Source: Pelomonas caseinilytica
GTDB taxonomy: Bacteria > Pseudomonadota > Gammaproteobacteria > Burkholderiales > Burkholderiaceae_C
Assembly: GCF_021353235.1 (NCBI RefSeq)
Contig: NZ_JAJTWT010000002.1
Coordinates: 434,001-498,000 of the forward strand
Reading direction: 5' to 3'
Length of the DNA: 64,000 bases
A model generated the notes under the pieces. That model worked only from the letters and a program-made list of their open reading frames with translations, searched no databases and was not told the origin of the DNA. Each line of letters starts with the position of its first letter. Position 1 is the stretch's first letter. Shown piece after piece: positions 27,911 through 40,247 of the stretch. The position numbers and the translations under genes are program-made.

Positions 27911-28029
27911 TGTGACGAATCGGTGACCATCGATTCACGCATCGGGCCATTGGAGCGCGTCGCACATCCTCTGTGAAGCCATCTCGCGCCTTTTGTGACA
28001 ACGTCATTCGGCCGTCACCGTACTGTCAT
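27911..28029. promoter_or_regulatory. Pho-box-like repeats upstream of pstS
   Basis: Two clusters of PhoB half-sites with the required 11-bp period are visible. On the minus strand GGTCACC-N4-CGTCACA (27928-27911) lies about 55 bp before the pstS ATG. On the plus strand ACGTCAT-N4-CCGTCAC-N4-CTGTCAT (28001-28029) contains one perfect CTGTCAT. PhoB binding is established for such direct repeats; which cluster drives pstS, and the exact promoter, I cannot tell. Confidence 0.6.
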
Positions 28030-28046
28030 TTTCCGCAGCGGACACG

Positions 28047-28069
28047 AAAAAGCCGCTCGAAGGCGGCTT
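28047..28069 (-). terminator. intrinsic terminator after glmM
   Basis: On the minus strand AAGCCGC / GCGGCTT (arms 28063-28069 and 28050-28056, loop CTTCGA) is followed by TTTTT. It lies about 27 bp after the glmM stop and insulates glmM from the pst operon. Confidence 0.8.
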
Positions 28070-28095
28070 CGGAGGGGGCGGCGGGCGCCTGGGCC

Positions 28096-29427
28096 TCAGG
28101 CGGCCACGGCCTCGGCCAGCCGTTGGGCGCAGCGCTGGGCCAGTGCGGCGTCCGAGGCCTCCACCATGACGCGCAGCAGCGGCTCGGTGCCCGAGGCGCG
28201 GATCAGCACCCGTCCGCGGTCGGCCAGCTCGGCCGTCACGGCGGCTTCGGCTTCGGCCAGACGCGTGCTGCCCTTCCAGTCCTGGCCAGCCGACAGGCGC
28301 ACGTTGATCAGGGTCTGCGGGAAGAGTTCCACGCCGTCGAGTTGCTCGGCCAGGCTACGGCCGCTGCGGCAGACGGACTGCAGCACCAGCAGGGCGCTGA
28401 CGATGCCATCGCCCGTCGTGTGCTTGTCCAGGGCCAGCAGGTGGCCGGAGCCCTCGCCGCCCAGTTGCCAGCCGCGGGCGGCCAGTTCCTCGAGCACGTA
28501 GCGGTCGCCGACCTTGGCTCGCACGAATTCGACGTCGCGTGAACGCAGGGCCAGCTCGACGGCCATGTTGGTCATCAAGGTGCCGACGGCGCCCGGCACG
28601 CGCTGGCCCTGGGCCAGGCGGTCGGCCACCATCACGTAGAGCAGTTCGTCGCCGTTGTAGAGGCGTCCCTGGGCGTCCACGAGTTGCAGCCGGTCGGCGT
28701 CGCCATCCAGCGCCACGCCATAGTCCGCGCCGTTGGCCTTGACGGCCTCGACCAGCGCCGCAGGCGCCGTCGCGCCGAAGCCGGCATTGATGTTGAAGCC
28801 GTCGGGCTTGCAGCCGATGGCCACGACCTCGGCGCCCAGCTCGTGGAAGACGTCAGGGGCGACGTGGTAGGCCGCACCGTGGGCCGCATCGACGACGATC
28901 TTCAGGCCCTTGAGCGTCAGGTCCGAGCCGAAGCTGTTCTTGCAGAACTCGATGTAGCGGCCGCGGGCGTCCTCCAGCCGCTTGGCGCGGCCGAGGCTGG
29001 CGGAATCCACCCATTGGGGCGCTTCGTCGAGGGCGGCCTCGACCGCCTGCTCCCAGGCGTCCGGCAGCTTCTCGCCCTTGGCGGAGAAGAACTTGATGCC
29101 ATTGTCGGCAAAGGGGTTGTGCGAGGCGCTGATGACGACGCCGAGATCCTGGCGCAGGGCGCGGGTCAGGTAGGCGACGCCCGGCGTGGGCAGCGGGCCG
29201 GTCAGCAGCACGTTGACGCCGGCGGAGGCGAAACCGGCCTCCAGGGCCGACTCGATCATGTAGCCGGAGATGCGCGTGTCCTTGCCGATCAATACCGTGG
29301 GGCGCTTGGCCGTCTTGCGCAGGACGCGGCCGACGGCATGGCCCAGGCGCAGCATGAAATCCGGCGTGATGGGGGCCTGGCCGACCGTGCCTCGAATGCC
29401 GTCGGTCCCGAAATACTTGCGGCTCAT
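28096..29427 (-). CDS. glmM: phosphoglucosamine mutase (443 aa)
   Basis: Converts glucosamine-6-phosphate to glucosamine-1-phosphate for UDP-GlcNAc synthesis. Hallmarks: [13 protein letters not shown], the active phosphoserine Ser102 ([14 protein letters not shown]), the metal loop DGDADR and the C-terminal phosphate-binding [12 protein letters not shown]. Its start overlaps the folP stop by 4 bp, the classic ftsH-folP-glmM arrangement. Confidence 0.98.
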   Translation of the reverse strand: MSRKYFGTDGIRGTVGQAPITPDFMLRLGHAVGRVLRKTAKRPTVLIGKDTRISGYMIESALEAGFASAGVNVLLTGPLPTPGVAYLTRALRQDLGVVISASHNPFADNGIKFFSAKGEKLPDAWEQAVEAALDEAPQWVDSASLGRAKRLEDARGRYIEFCKNSFGSDLTLKGLKIVVDAAHGAAYHVAPDVFHELGAEVVAIGCKPDGFNINAGFGATAPAALVEAVKANGADYGVALDGDADRLQLVDAQGRLYNGDELLYVMVADRLAQGQRVPGAVGTLMTNMAVELALRSRDVEFVRAKVGDRYVLEELAARGWQLGGEGSGHLLALDKHTTGDGIVSALLVLQSVCRSGRSLAEQLDGVELFPQTLINVRLSAGQDWKGSTRLAEAEAAVTAELADRGRVLIRASGTEPLLRVMVEASDAALAQRCAQRLAEAVAA

Positions 29428-30284
29428 CGAGCTTCTTCCTCATATTCAGTGGCCGGAATTGTCGCCGCATCGACGGCGGCCCAGACCTTGAGCGCGTCCA
29501 CGGTTGCCGCGACATCGTGCACGCGCAGCACGCTCGCGCCGGCGCTGGCGGCCCGCAAGGCCGCCGCCAGGCTGGCCGCCAGGCGTTGGTCCACCGGCCG
29601 GCCGGTGATGTCGCCCAGGGTGCGCTTGCGCGACCAGCCCGCCAGCAGCGGATAGCCCAGGCCGAGCAGCCGGCGCTGGCCGGCGAGCAGTTGCAGGTTG
29701 TGCGTCGAGGTCTTGGCAAAGCCGTAGCCCGGATCGAGCACGATGCACTCGGCCGGGATGCCGGATTCGCGCGCCACGCGGGCCCGCTGCGCCAGGAAGG
29801 CCGCAACGTCGGCCACGACGTCGTCATAGGCGGCGAGTTCCATCATGGACGCCGGCTCGCCCCGCATGTGCATCAGGCACACGCCCGCGCCACTGCCGGC
29901 GACGGCGGCGAGCGCTCCCGGCTGCTGCAACGCCTGCACGTCGTTCACGATGTCGACGCCCGCGTCCAAGGCCCGGCGCATCACCTCGGTCTTGCAGGTG
30001 TCGACGGACACCGGCACGCCCAGGGTCACCGCGGCCGTCACCACCGTCTCGATGCGGGCCCATTCGCTGTCGGCATCGACGCGTGGCGCGCCGGGCCGGG
30101 TCGATTCGCCGCCGATGTCCAGGATGTCGGCGCCTTCGGCCACCAGGCGCTCGCAGTGGGCGATGGCAGCGCGGCTGTCGCCGTGCCGGCCGCCGTCCGA
30201 GAAGGAGTCGGGCGTCACGTTGACGATGGCCATCACGCGCGGGCGGCTGAGGTCGATGCGGAAGCGGCGGGTCTGCCAGTGCAT
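29424..30284 (-). CDS. folP: dihydropteroate synthase (286 aa)
   Basis: Condenses p-aminobenzoate with the pterin diphosphate in folate synthesis, and is the sulfonamide target. TIM-barrel motifs: [53 protein letters not shown] and a late [14 protein letters not shown]. It follows ftsH after a terminator-like hairpin and overlaps glmM by 4 bp. Confidence 0.97.
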   Translation of the reverse strand: MHWQTRRFRIDLSRPRVMAIVNVTPDSFSDGGRHGDSRAAIAHCERLVAEGADILDIGGESTRPGAPRVDADSEWARIETVVTAAVTLGVPVSVDTCKTEVMRRALDAGVDIVNDVQALQQPGALAAVAGSGAGVCLMHMRGEPASMMELAAYDDVVADVAAFLAQRARVARESGIPAECIVLDPGYGFAKTSTHNLQLLAGQRRLLGLGYPLLAGWSRKRTLGDITGRPVDQRLAASLAAALRAASAGASVLRVHDVAATVDALKVWAAVDAATIPATEYEEEAR

Positions 30285-30297
30285 GGGCGGGTTCGCA

Positions 30298-30329
30298 AAG
30301 ACAACGGGCCCGGTGGAAGCCGGGCCCGT
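30298..30329 (-). terminator. probable terminator/attenuator after ftsH
   Basis: A 10-bp perfect stem ACGGGCCCGG / CCGGGCCCGT (arms 30304-30313 and 30320-30329) is followed on the minus strand by TGTCTTTG. It sits 15 bp after the ftsH stop and 20 bp before the folP start, so it probably reduces rather than abolishes read-through into folP. Confidence 0.6.
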
Positions 30330-30344
30330 CGAGTGGGGTGGGGG

Positions 30345-32249
30345 TCAGGCCGCGGCGGGAGCGCCGTCGGTGCTGACAGGCGGCGTGCCGCCCGTCGGGC
30401 CGCTGCTGGGCGTCTGGGTGCCGCCCGGCTCGCGCGGCGGGCGGCCGGCCATGATGTCGAGGATCTGGTCGCGGTCGATGGTCTCCCACTTCATCAGGGC
30501 CTCGGTCATCGCCTCGACCTTGTCGCGGTTGTCCTCCAGGATCTTCTGCGCAACGGCGTACTGCTCGTCGAGGATGCGGCGGATCTCGGCGTCGACCTTC
30601 TGCTGCGTGTTCTCGCTGATGTTGGCCGTCTTGGTCATGCTGCGGCCGAGGAAGACTTCGCCCTCGTTCTCGGCATAGACCATCGGGCCCAGCAGCTCGC
30701 TCATGCCGTAGCGCGTGACCATGTCGCGGGCCATGCGGGTGGCGCGCTCGTAGTCGTTGGACGCGCCGGTGGAGATGTCGTGGACGAACAGATCCTCCGC
30801 GATGCGGCCACCGAACATGATGCTGATGCTGTTGAGCATCTGCTTGAAGTACAGGCTGTGCTGGTCGCGCTCGGGCAGTTGCCAGGTCACGCCCAGCGCA
30901 CGGCCGCGCGGCATGATCGTGACCTTGTGGACCGGGTCGGTGTTGGGCAGCAGTTCGGCGACGACGGCGTGGCCGGACTCGTGATAGGCCGTGGCGCGCT
31001 TCTCGTCCTCGGTCATGACCATGCTCTTGCGCTCGGGGCCCATGTAGAGCTTGTCCTTGGCGCGCTCGAAGTCGATCATTTCCACGAGGCGGGCATTGCG
31101 GCGAGCGGCGAACAGCGCGGCCTCGTTGACGAGGTTGGCCAGGTCGGCACCGCTCATGCCGGGCGTGCCGCGCGCCAGGATGGACGCGTTCACGTCCTGG
31201 CCGATGGGCACCTTGCGCATGTGCACGTTCAGGATCTGCTCACGACCGCGGATGTCCGGCAGCGTGACGTAGACCTGGCGGTCGAAGCGGCCCGGCCGCA
31301 GCAGCGCGGGGTCGAGGATATCCGGGCGGTTCGTGGCCGCGATGACGATGACACCCAGGTTGGTGTCGAAGCCGTCCATCTCGACGAGCATCTGGTTGAG
31401 GGTCTGCTCGCGCTCGTCGTTGCCGCCGCCCAGGCCCGCGCCACGATGGCGGCCGACGGCGTCGATTTCGTCGATGAAGATGATGCAAGGGGCGCTCTTC
31501 TTGGCCTGCTCGAACATGTCGCGCACGCGGGCAGCGCCCACGCCGACGAACATCTCGACGAAGTCGGAGCCCGAGATCGTGAAGAAGGGCACCTTGGCCT
31601 CGCCGGCGATGGACTTGGCCAGCAGCGTCTTGCCGGTGCCGGGAGGGCCGACCATCAGCACGCCGCGCGGGATGCGGCCTCCGAGCTTCTGGAACTTCTG
31701 CGGGTCCTTCAGAAAATCGACCAGTTCCTTCACCTCTTCCTTGGCCTCGTCACAGCCGGCCACGTCGGCGAAGGTGATGCTGTTGTTGGCCTCGTCCAGC
31801 ATGCGGGCCTTGGACTTGCCGAAGCTGAACGCCCCGCCCTTGCCGCCCCCCTGCATCTGCCGCATGAAGTAGACCCACACGCCGATCAGCAGCAGCATGG
31901 GCGTCCAGTTGATCAGCATGCTGATCAGGAAGCTCTGCTCCTCGCGCGGCTTGACGTCGAACTTGATGCCGTTGTTGCGCAGGTCGCCGATCAGGCCGCG
32001 GTCCAGGTAAGTGGCGGTGACGCGCAGCTTCTTGCCGTCGGTGGTCTCCGCCAGGATCTCGGCGCCGCTGGCCCCGCCCTCGGTCAGCGTGACCTGCTTG
32101 ATGCGGCGCGCCTGCACCTCGTCGAGGAACTCCGAGTAACCGATCTGGTTGCCGGGCGCCGTCGCTCCACCGAACTGCTTGACGACCGTGAACAGCACCA
32201 ATGCGATCACGATCCAGACGGCGAACTTAGAAAACCACTGATTGTTCAC
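30345..32249 (-). CDS. ftsH: ATP-dependent zinc metalloprotease FtsH (634 aa)
   Basis: Membrane-anchored AAA+ protease that degrades damaged membrane proteins and short-lived regulators. Membrane helices at about 8-24 and 106-128 flank a small periplasmic domain. Walker A is GPPGTGKT (201-208), Walker B is CIIFIDEID, the SRH is [20 protein letters not shown], and the zinc site is HESGH (423-427). The C-terminal tail (about 600-634) is Pro/Thr/Gly-rich. It follows rlmE by 85 bp. Confidence 0.98.
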   Translation of the reverse strand: MNNQWFSKFAVWIVIALVLFTVVKQFGGATAPGNQIGYSEFLDEVQARRIKQVTLTEGGASGAEILAETTDGKKLRVTATYLDRGLIGDLRNNGIKFDVKPREEQSFLISMLINWTPMLLLIGVWVYFMRQMQGGGKGGAFSFGKSKARMLDEANNSITFADVAGCDEAKEEVKELVDFLKDPQKFQKLGGRIPRGVLMVGPPGTGKTLLAKSIAGEAKVPFFTISGSDFVEMFVGVGAARVRDMFEQAKKSAPCIIFIDEIDAVGRHRGAGLGGGNDEREQTLNQMLVEMDGFDTNLGVIVIAATNRPDILDPALLRPGRFDRQVYVTLPDIRGREQILNVHMRKVPIGQDVNASILARGTPGMSGADLANLVNEAALFAARRNARLVEMIDFERAKDKLYMGPERKSMVMTEDEKRATAYHESGHAVVAELLPNTDPVHKVTIMPRGRALGVTWQLPERDQHSLYFKQMLNSISIMFGGRIAEDLFVHDISTGASNDYERATRMARDMVTRYGMSELLGPMVYAENEGEVFLGRSMTKTANISENTQQKVDAEIRRILDEQYAVAQKILEDNRDKVEAMTEALMKWETIDRDQILDIMAGRPPREPGGTQTPSSGPTGGTPPVSTDGAPAAA

Positions 32250-32334
32250 TGCGACTCCTTGGCCCTGATGGCCCAGCGCGGGTTTCAGGACAGTGGGGGT
32301 GATTTTAGGTGAGGCAAGGGGGCTACCCCTGTAA

Positions 32335-33009
32335 TCAGCGGTTTTTCAACCCCAGGCCCACCAGAAATGTCTCGGAAGAGCGATCCCGCGAGGCCTTGGG
32401 CTTGAGGGCCTTGACCGTGCGGAAGTTCGCCTTGAAGAGGTCCACCAGCTGGCTGTAGCCGCTGCCGTGGAAGACTTTTGCCACCAGCGCACCGTCGGGT
32501 TTGAGGTGGCGGCCGGCGAAGTCCACGGCCAGTTCGACCAGGCCGGAGATGCGTGCCGCGTCGGTGGAGGCGATGCCCGACAGGTTGGGCGCCATGTCCG
32601 ACACGACCACGTCCACCGGCCGGCCGGCCAGGGCCTGCTCCAGTTGGGCGAGAACGGCCTCCTCCTGGAAATCGCCCTGGATGAACTGCACGCCTTCGAT
32701 GGGCTCGAAGTCCAGCAGGTCCAGCGCGATGATGGTGCCGTTGAGCTGACCCACCGCCGCCCCGCCCTGCCCCGCCTCCTTGGGGGCGAACCGGCGCCGC
32801 AGGTACTGGCTCCAGGCGCCGGGAGAGGCGCCGAGGTCCACGACGACCTGGCCGGGCTTGATCAGGCGCAGTTCCTCGTCGATCTCTTTCAATTTGTAAG
32901 CGGCACGGGCCCGGTAGCCCTCCTTCTGGGCCTGCCTCACGTACGGGTCGTTGACGTGGTCGTTCAACCACGCCTTGTTGACCTTCTTGCTCTTTGTCTG
33001 CGTTTTCAT
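32335..33009 (-). CDS. rlmE: 23S rRNA (uridine-2'-O)-methyltransferase RlmE (224 aa)
   Basis: Methylates U2552 of 23S rRNA with SAM. The SAM site is [16 protein letters not shown], and the K-D-K-E tetrad is suggested by KLKEID, the conserved [18 protein letters not shown] and a C-terminal Glu. The basic N-terminus (MKTQTKSKK) binds rRNA. The ATG at 33009 lies only 20 bp from the divergent yhbY start, so its promoter overlaps yhbY. Confidence 0.96.
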   Translation of the reverse strand: MKTQTKSKKVNKAWLNDHVNDPYVRQAQKEGYRARAAYKLKEIDEELRLIKPGQVVVDLGASPGAWSQYLRRRFAPKEAGQGGAAVGQLNGTIIALDLLDFEPIEGVQFIQGDFQEEAVLAQLEQALAGRPVDVVVSDMAPNLSGIASTDAARISGLVELAVDFAGRHLKPDGALVAKVFHGSGYSQLVDLFKANFRTVKALKPKASRDRSSETFLVGLGLKNR

Positions 33010-33023
33010 ACCCACCGGATAAT
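32994..33023 (+). promoter_or_regulatory. predicted promoter of yhbY
   Basis: TTGTCT (32994-32999) and GATAAT (33018-33023) are 18 bp apart. Transcription would begin about seven bases after the -10, at or next to the A of the yhbY ATG (33030). The -35 lies inside rlmE. Confidence 0.5.
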
Positions 33024-33029
33024 ACGGAG

Positions 33030-33506
33030 ATGCCTCAAATCAATCTGCCCCCCGCCCAGCGCAAGGAAAAGCGCGCCGATGCCCATCATCTAGACCCGGT
33101 CGTGATGATTGGCGGCGAGGGCCTGACCCCTGCCGTCGTCAAGGAGACGGATGCCGCTCTCAACGCCCATGGCCTCATCAAGGTCCGGGTCTTCAGCGAC
33201 GACCGCGATGGCCGTGAAGCCATGCTGGCCCAGCTCTGCGACGAGCTGAACGCCGCGCCCATCCAGCACATCGGCAAGCTGCTGGTGCTGTGGCGCCCCA
33301 TCCCCGAGAAGGCCCGCTCCGAGCGCGAAGGCGCGATGCCCGGCCCCCGCGTCGTGAAGATCGTCAAGTTCTCCAAGAGCGGCAATGCCCGGCCGACCGT
33401 TGCCAAGGTCAAGGTCATGGGCAACGAGCGCGTGACCCAAGGCGGCGAGATCAAGCGCGCCAAGAAGCGCAAGCCGACCAGCGTCAAGAAGTCCGTCGCA
33501 GACTGA
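33030..33506 (+). CDS. yhbY: CRM-domain (YhbY) ribosome-associated RNA-binding protein (158 aa)
   Basis: A single CRM/YhbY domain (about 8-100) has the helix [18 protein letters not shown], then [14 protein letters not shown] and the conserved HGLIKVRV. E. coli YhbY is about 97 aa; here a further 55 residues form a basic, Lys/Arg-rich tail ([14 protein letters not shown]) that could bind rRNA. The ATG at 33030 matches the family start. The 3' end overlaps the convergent DUF4149-like gene by 23 bp. Confidence 0.92.
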   Translation: MPQINLPPAQRKEKRADAHHLDPVVMIGGEGLTPAVVKETDAALNAHGLIKVRVFSDDRDGREAMLAQLCDELNAAPIQHIGKLLVLWRPIPEKARSEREGAMPGPRVVKIVKFSKSGNARPTVAKVKVMGNERVTQGGEIKRAKKRKPTSVKKSVAD

Positions 33507-33927
33507 TCCAGGCCAGCGCCAGCACGGCCAGGCCCTTCACGCCGAAGAAGGCCAGCGACACGCCGTGCAGGGCCGCGAAGGACGCGACGCCGGTGCCGGC
33601 CCTAGCGCTCGCCATCAGCGGCTGCAGGCCGTAGTAGCCCGCGATGGTGCAGAACAGCGCCACCACCGGCAGCAGCAGCCGCATCGAGAACTGCCGGCTC
33701 GGCCCGCCCGCTTCGACGGTGTCCCGGGCGATGCGGCGCTCGATCATCATCAGCACCAGGCCCACGGCCAGGCTGACCTGCGCTTCGATGGCGAACACGC
33801 GCGCCACGAAGGCGCCTGCCTGCGCCCGCTCCAGCACGGCGAAAGCGCTCGGCGTCGCCACGAAGGCGATGCACAGCAAAAAGCCGCCCCAGAGGGCGGC
33901 CAGCAGGGCTTGCACCCGGGCGAACAT
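33484..33927 (-). CDS. DUF4149-like small membrane protein (147 aa)
   Basis: Four hydrophobic helices (about 5-28, 40-58, 83-101, 120-140) make up nearly the whole protein. The pattern (ALWGGFLLCIAFVATPSAFAVL, late HGVSLAFFGVKGLAVLALAW) fits the DUF4149 membrane family, which has no known function. Its ATG shares one base with the greA stop (TGATG), so it is translationally coupled to greA. Confidence 0.75.
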   Translation of the reverse strand: MFARVQALLAALWGGFLLCIAFVATPSAFAVLERAQAGAFVARVFAIEAQVSLAVGLVLMMIERRIARDTVEAGGPSRQFSMRLLLPVVALFCTIAGYYGLQPLMASARAGTGVASFAALHGVSLAFFGVKGLAVLALAWISLRRTS

Positions 33928-34403
33928 CACTCGTAGCGGACGTTGATGATTTCGTAGCGGCGGATACCGCCGGGCGCCTGCACTTCAGCCGTGTCGCCGG
34001 CTTCCTTGCCGATCAGGGCGCGGGCGATGGGCGAGCTGATGGAGATGCGGCCGAGCTTGATGTCGGCCTCGTCGTCGCCGGTGATCTGGTAGGTGACGGC
34101 CTTGCCGCTGTCCTCGTCCTCCAGGTCGACCGTGGCGCCGAAGACCACGCGGCCGCCGGCATCCAGGGCCGCCGGGTCGATGATCTGCGCCGCCGCGAGC
34201 TTGCCTTCGATCTCGAGGATGCGGCCTTCGATGAAGCCCTGCTTGTCCTTGGCGGCGTCGTACTCGGCGTTTTCGCTCAGGTCACCCTGGGCCCGCGCCT
34301 CGGCGATCGCCTGGACGACGGCATGACGCTCGACGGTCTTGAGGCGGTGCAGCTCGGCCTTGAGCGCCTCGGCGCCACGCTTGGTCAGGGGAATGGTCGT
34401 CAT
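33927..34403 (-). CDS. greA: transcription elongation factor GreA (158 aa)
   Basis: Rescues backtracked RNA polymerase by stimulating RNA cleavage. The N-terminal coiled coil begins [18 protein letters not shown] and its tip has the catalytic acidic pair ([13 protein letters not shown]). The C-terminal FKBP-like domain ends in [11 protein letters not shown]. The start at 34403 gives the canonical 158 residues. A strong terminator-like hairpin ends just upstream of its start. Confidence 0.97.
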   Translation of the reverse strand: MTTIPLTKRGAEALKAELHRLKTVERHAVVQAIAEARAQGDLSENAEYDAAKDKQGFIEGRILEIEGKLAAAQIIDPAALDAGGRVVFGATVDLEDEDSGKAVTYQITGDDEADIKLGRISISSPIARALIGKEAGDTAEVQAPGGIRRYEIINVRYE

Positions 34404-34419
34404 GTCAAAACTCGATGGC

Positions 34420-34468
34420 AAAAAGAGTTCCGCCGCTGCGGCCCCGTTTCAGGGCTGCTGCGGCGGAA
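34420..34468 (-). terminator. strong hairpin terminator between carB and greA
   Basis: On the minus strand TTCCGCCGC / GCGGCGGAA (arms 34460-34468 and 34428-34436), extended by an inner GC stem, is followed by CTCTTTTT. It is 16 bp after the carB stop and its U-run ends 16 bp before the greA ATG. Confidence 0.75.
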
Positions 34469-34483
34469 TCGTTGGGCTGTAGT

Positions 34484-37759
<3,276 letters not shown>

Positions 37760-37774
37760 GGCTTGCGAGTGGGC

Positions 37775-38413
37775 TTAGAGCGTGGCCGTGGCCAGCTTGG
37801 CCCCGAACCCAACGAAAAGTGCACCGACGCCGGCATTGGCGGCGCCAGAGAGTCGACGGCGGGCACGGAAGGCCGCGGCAAGGCGGGCGCCGGCGAAGAT
37901 CAGTGTCGAGAGGTAGAGAAAGCTCAGTACCTGGATGATGGTGCCGAGGATCAGGAAGGTCAGCGCGTGATGCGGGTAGGCCGGATCGACGAACTGGATG
38001 AAGAAGGACAGCAGGAAGGCGATGGCCTTGGGGTTGAGCAGGCTGACGACCAAGGCCTTGCGGAAAGGCTGGCGAGCGTCGACGACGCGCGGCGCTTCGG
38101 ACTGCGCCTCACCGCGCCAGCTCTTCAGGCCGCCACGCAGCAGCTGCAGGCCCAGCCATCCCAGGTAGACCGCGCCGGCCATCTTCACGACGAAGAAGAC
38201 CTGCGGGCTGGCCATCAGCAGCGAGGCGCCGCCGGCCGCGGCCGCCGTCATCAGCACCGTGTCGCCGACGAACACGCCGCAGGCCGCCGTGTAGCCCGCG
38301 CGCACGCCACGCTGGGCCGCCACGGACAGCACGTAGAGCGAGTTGGGCCCGGGCAGCAGGATGATGAAGATCGCCGCTGCCAGGTAGGTGCCGAGGTCGG
38401 TGATGCCGAACAT
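37775..38413 (-). CDS. leuE: LysE-family amino-acid exporter, probably leucine efflux (212 aa)
   Basis: The protein has six hydrophobic helices. The N-terminal LysE signature is YLAAAIFIILLPGPNSLYVL, with a later GVFVGDTVLM and the conserved NPKAIAFLLSFFIQFV. E. coli LeuE is the nearest described relative I recognise; the real substrate is not certain. It sits between carA (11 bp) and carB (15 bp) in the same transcription unit. Confidence 0.88.
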   Translation of the reverse strand: MFGITDLGTYLAAAIFIILLPGPNSLYVLSVAAQRGVRAGYTAACGVFVGDTVLMTAAAAGGASLLMASPQVFFVVKMAGAVYLGWLGLQLLRGGLKSWRGEAQSEAPRVVDARQPFRKALVVSLLNPKAIAFLLSFFIQFVDPAYPHHALTFLILGTIIQVLSFLYLSTLIFAGARLAAAFRARRRLSGAANAGVGALFVGFGAKLATATL

Positions 38414-38424
38414 GCGCAGCCTCC

Positions 38425-39585
38425 TCAGGCCTTGCTCATCAAGGCCACGAAACGGTCGAACAGATAGGCGATGTCGTGCGGACCGGGGCTGGCTTCGGGG
38501 TGCCCCTGGAAGCTGAAGGCCGGCTTGTCGGTGCGGGCAATGCCCTGCAGCGTGCCGTCGAACAGGCTGATGTGGGTGGCACGCAGGTTCGCCGGCAGGG
38601 TGTCGGGGTCGACCGCGAAGCCGTGGTTCTGGCTGGTGATGCCCACGCGTCCGGTGTCCAGGTCTTTCACCGGGTGGTTAGCGCCGTGGTGGCCGAACTT
38701 CATCTTGAACGTCCTGGCGCCGCTGGCCAGGGCCAGGATCTGGTGTCCCAGGCAGATGCCGAAGACGGGCAGGCCCGAGTCGATCAGCTGCCGCGTCGCC
38801 TCGATGGCGTAGTCGCAGGGCTCCGGGTCGCCGGGGCCGTTGGACAGGAAGACGCCGTCGGGCTTGAGGGCCAGCGCCTCGCTGGCCGGCGTCTGGGCCG
38901 GCACCACGGTGACCTTGCAGCCCCGCTCGGCCAGCATGCGCAGGATGTTGTGCTTGATGCCGAAGTCGTAGGCCACGACGTGGAACCTCGGCGCGGTCTG
39001 CGTGCCGTAGCCGCTGCCCAGCTTCCATTCCGTCTGCGTCCAGACCTCGCGACCGGTCCGGCTCACGACCTTGGCAAGGTCCAGGCCCGCCATCGAGGGC
39101 GCGGCCTTGGCGGCGCTGACGGCCTGGTCGATGTGCGCCTGGGTCAGCGCCTCGCCGGCCGCCAGGGCCAGGATGCAGCCGTTCTGGGCGCCGCGGGTGC
39201 GCAGCACGCGGGTCAGGCGGCGGGTGTCGAGGCCGGCGATGGCCACGGTTCCCTGTTCGCGCAGATAGGCATCCAGGGTGCGGCCGGAACGGAAGTTGGA
39301 CGCGCGCAGCGGCAGGTCCTTGATCACGAGGCCGGCGGCGAAGACCTTGGCGGACTCGACGTCCTCCTCGCTCACGCCGTAGCTGCCGACGTGCGGGTAG
39401 GTCAGCGTGACGATCTGCCTGCAGTAGCTCGGATCGGTCAGGATTTCCTGGTAGCCGGTCAGGGCGGTGTTGAAGACCACCTCGCCGACCGTCTGGCCCG
39501 TCGCGCCGATGGATTGGCCTCGGAACACCGTCCCATCCGCCAATGCCAAGATCGCCTGAGGGGGGTGGAGGAGGTCAGCCAGCAC
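38425..39585 (-). CDS. carA: carbamoyl-phosphate synthase small subunit (386 aa)
   Basis: Glutamine amidotransferase subunit that supplies ammonia to CarB. The N-terminal domain contains [17 protein letters not shown]. The class I GATase domain has the nucleophile Cys278 ([10 protein letters not shown]) and His362/Glu364 ([12 protein letters not shown]). The ATG at 39585 is favoured by length. It heads the carA-leuE-carB operon; a -10 box and repeats lie in its leader. Confidence 0.98.
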   Translation of the reverse strand: MLADLLHPPQAILALADGTVFRGQSIGATGQTVGEVVFNTALTGYQEILTDPSYCRQIVTLTYPHVGSYGVSEEDVESAKVFAAGLVIKDLPLRASNFRSGRTLDAYLREQGTVAIAGLDTRRLTRVLRTRGAQNGCILALAAGEALTQAHIDQAVSAAKAAPSMAGLDLAKVVSRTGREVWTQTEWKLGSGYGTQTAPRFHVVAYDFGIKHNILRMLAERGCKVTVVPAQTPASEALALKPDGVFLSNGPGDPEPCDYAIEATRQLIDSGLPVFGICLGHQILALASGARTFKMKFGHHGANHPVKDLDTGRVGITSQNHGFAVDPDTLPANLRATHISLFDGTLQGIARTDKPAFSFQGHPEASPGPHDIAYLFDRFVALMSKA

Positions 39586-39651
39586 AAAGGTCTCCGCAAG
39601 TGGGGCGTGCCCAGCGTCAACCCGTCCGAGGATGGATCAGCTTGAAGAAAC

Positions 39652-39743
39652 CGAGTGGGTTTGCGCGGGCAGCGAGTGGGGTTCAGATAAACCCATCGAG
39701 TATAGCCGACTGGGGTTAGTACGGAGGCTTCGTGACCCACTCG
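39652..39743 (-). promoter_or_regulatory. carA promoter and leader with repeated CCCACTCG elements
   Basis: A good -10 TATACT (39704-39699 on the minus strand) lies 114 bp before the carA ATG; no matching -35 stands out. CCCACTCG occurs twice in the predicted leader as direct repeats 21 bp apart (39652-39660 and 39673-39680), and once inverted upstream (39735-39743). They may be operators; the regulator is unknown. Confidence 0.4.
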
Positions 39744-39750
39744 TGACGCC

Positions 39751-40167
39751 TCAAAGTGCCGCGATGCCGGCGCGGGCGATCTCCACGTCCTCGGACGACT
39801 TCACGCCGCTGACACCGACCGCGCCCAGGCACTGGCCATCCACCAGGACGGGCACACCGCCCTCGAGCAGGCCTTGCAGGCCGGGTGCGCTCAGGAAGGA
39901 GACGCGGCCCTGGTTGATCATGTCCTCGTAGGTCTTGCTTTCGCGCCGACCGAGGGCGGCGGTATGGGCTTTCGCCGGAGCGATCTGGGCGGAGATGGGC
40001 GCCGCACCGTCCAGGCGCTGCAGCCACAACAGATGGCCGCCGGCGTCGACGATGGCGATGGACACGGCCCAGCCCTTGCTCACGGCATGGGCTTCGGCGG
40101 CGGCGGCAATGCGCTTGACGTCTTCGAGTTCAAGTTGGATCTGCGGCTTCATGGTCTTGATTTGCAT
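39751..40167 (-). CDS. GlcG/HbpS-family protein (138 aa)
   Basis: A small alpha/beta protein with the family pattern: helix VKRIAAAAEAHAVSKGW, strand AVSIAIVDAGGHLLWLQRLDGA, AKAHTAAL, GGVPVLVDGQCLGAVGVSGVKSSED and a late EIARAGIAAL. Members bind haem or act in glycolate/propanediol gene clusters; no such neighbour is here. No signal peptide is seen. It could start at 40167 or 40152 (both ATG). Confidence 0.85.
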   Translation of the reverse strand: MQIKTMKPQIQLELEDVKRIAAAAEAHAVSKGWAVSIAIVDAGGHLLWLQRLDGAAPISAQIAPAKAHTAALGRRESKTYEDMINQGRVSFLSAPGLQGLLEGGVPVLVDGQCLGAVGVSGVKSSEDVEIARAGIAAL

Positions 40168-40202
40168 GCGGAAGGCCCCAATGTAGCCGTCCGGCCCGGA
40201 CC

Positions 40203-40208
40203 TAGAAT
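40203..40208 (+). promoter_or_regulatory. possible -10 box of the Bax-inhibitor-1 gene
   Basis: TAGAAT lies 39 bp before the ATG of the next plus-strand gene. A convincing -35 was not found. Confidence 0.3.
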
Positions 40209-40247
40209 CCGTGCTGTTTCCTGTCGATCCCTCGGAGATTCGCGACC

